Notes under the pieces: model-generated
Databases searched by the model: none
The model's input: the letters and a program-made list of their open reading frames with translations, nothing else
What the model was told of the DNA's origin: nothing
Translations under genes and position numbers: made by a program
Shown here: one piece after another, positions 63,915 through 64,000 of the stretch
How the letters are laid out: the number at the start of each line of letters is the position of its first letter
Position numbering within the stretch: the stretch's first letter is position 1
DNA from: a virus
Virus record (IMG/VR): IMGVR_UViG_3300037010_001382
Location: 61,974 to 125,973 of that record
Reading direction: 5' to 3' (one strand)
DNA length: 64,000 nucleotides

Positions 63915-64000
63915 TCATGTAATGCCTCACGTACGAGTGCATGATATTATAAATACATTAAAGGTGAGCAAGCGACCTGAACGGCTACGTAATCTAATTG
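63914..64000 (+). other. intergenic end of window with hairpin
   Basis: ATCAT (63914-63918) / ATGAT (63941-63945) with inner GC/GC and CTC/GAG pairs around ACGTAC, right after the stop codon of 63417-63914. The CTCACG(A)TACGAG sequence also occurs just before that gene (63395-63406). No T-tract. Nothing else is recognised up to the window edge. Confidence 0.4.

Noticed and set aside
1-64000. Stop-codon recoding (TAG or TGA read as sense), known in some crAss-like phages
   Set aside because: Genes end neatly at TAA, TAG and TGA next to the next start, and core genes are full length in the standard code.
1-64000. CRISPR array, insertion sequence, integrase or diversity-generating reverse transcriptase
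   Set aside because: No regular repeat-spacer series, transposase, recombinase or reverse-transcriptase motif was seen.

Overview
The window is a 64-kb piece of a tailed-phage genome of the crAss-like type (podovirus, Crassvirales-like) that probably infects a Bacteroidota host. The main evidence is a single 3454-codon gene carrying the catalytic DFDVD motif of the crAss-like virion RNA polymerase. Around it are a TerL, portal and major capsid block, a ~1600-aa Cys-containing tail protein and several giant internal virion proteins, all on one strand. The host inference rests on a recurring Bacteroidota promoter: a TTTG-type -33 box, then about 20 nt, then TAnnTTTG. The standard genetic code fits throughout; there is no sign of stop-codon recoding. 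The DNA is AT-rich with very few gene-free bases.

Layout: (1) 1-4227, plus strand: nucleotide and recombination genes. These are a 5'-truncated bacterial-type RecA, a dGTP/dATP diphosphohydrolase-like protein, a cREC-domain protein, ThyX and small unknowns. A terminator, one tRNA and a peptidyl-tRNA hydrolase (PTH2)-like gene whose 5' end needs a frameshift follow. (2) 4228-4336: convergence point with a bidirectional terminator. (3) 4337-59793, minus strand: the virion module. Read in the direction of transcription, from high to low coordinates, it runs as follows: a winged-helix regulator with a palindromic operator, small packaging-region genes, TerL, portal, scaffold-like protein, major capsid protein, head and connector proteins, an M15 peptidase endolysin, a Cys-rich and collar-type tail cluster, connector/ring-type proteins, a 1621-aa tail protein, three large internal proteins, the giant RNA polymerase, a 1488-aa partner, tail-fibre genes and holin/spanin-like genes. 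(4) 59896-62732, minus strand: a GroES-like co-chaperonin, PhoH-like ATPase, small proteins and a cluster of five tRNAs (initiator fMet, Pro, Asp, Phe, Gln). (5) 62733-63044: a divergent non-coding region with three CCCCCTAT repeats and several hairpins, a candidate origin or control region. (6) 63045-64000, plus strand: two unrecognised genes with structured RNA between them.

How it works together (partly inference): most transcription units start at strong host-type promoters, so the host polymerase probably reads them, while the virion RNA polymerase is expected to enter with the DNA and read early promoters not identified here. The tRNA set, the PTH2-like gene and the nucleotide-pool enzymes would support phage translation and DNA synthesis. 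The most unusual signals are the phage initiator tRNA, the start-less PTH2 gene next to a tRNA, the highly conserved promoter grammar, a 17-bp motif placed exactly 61 nt from the -7 box of two late promoters, the palindromic operators, mutually exclusive hairpins after the capsid gene, and the iterated motif plus structured leaders at the divergent end.
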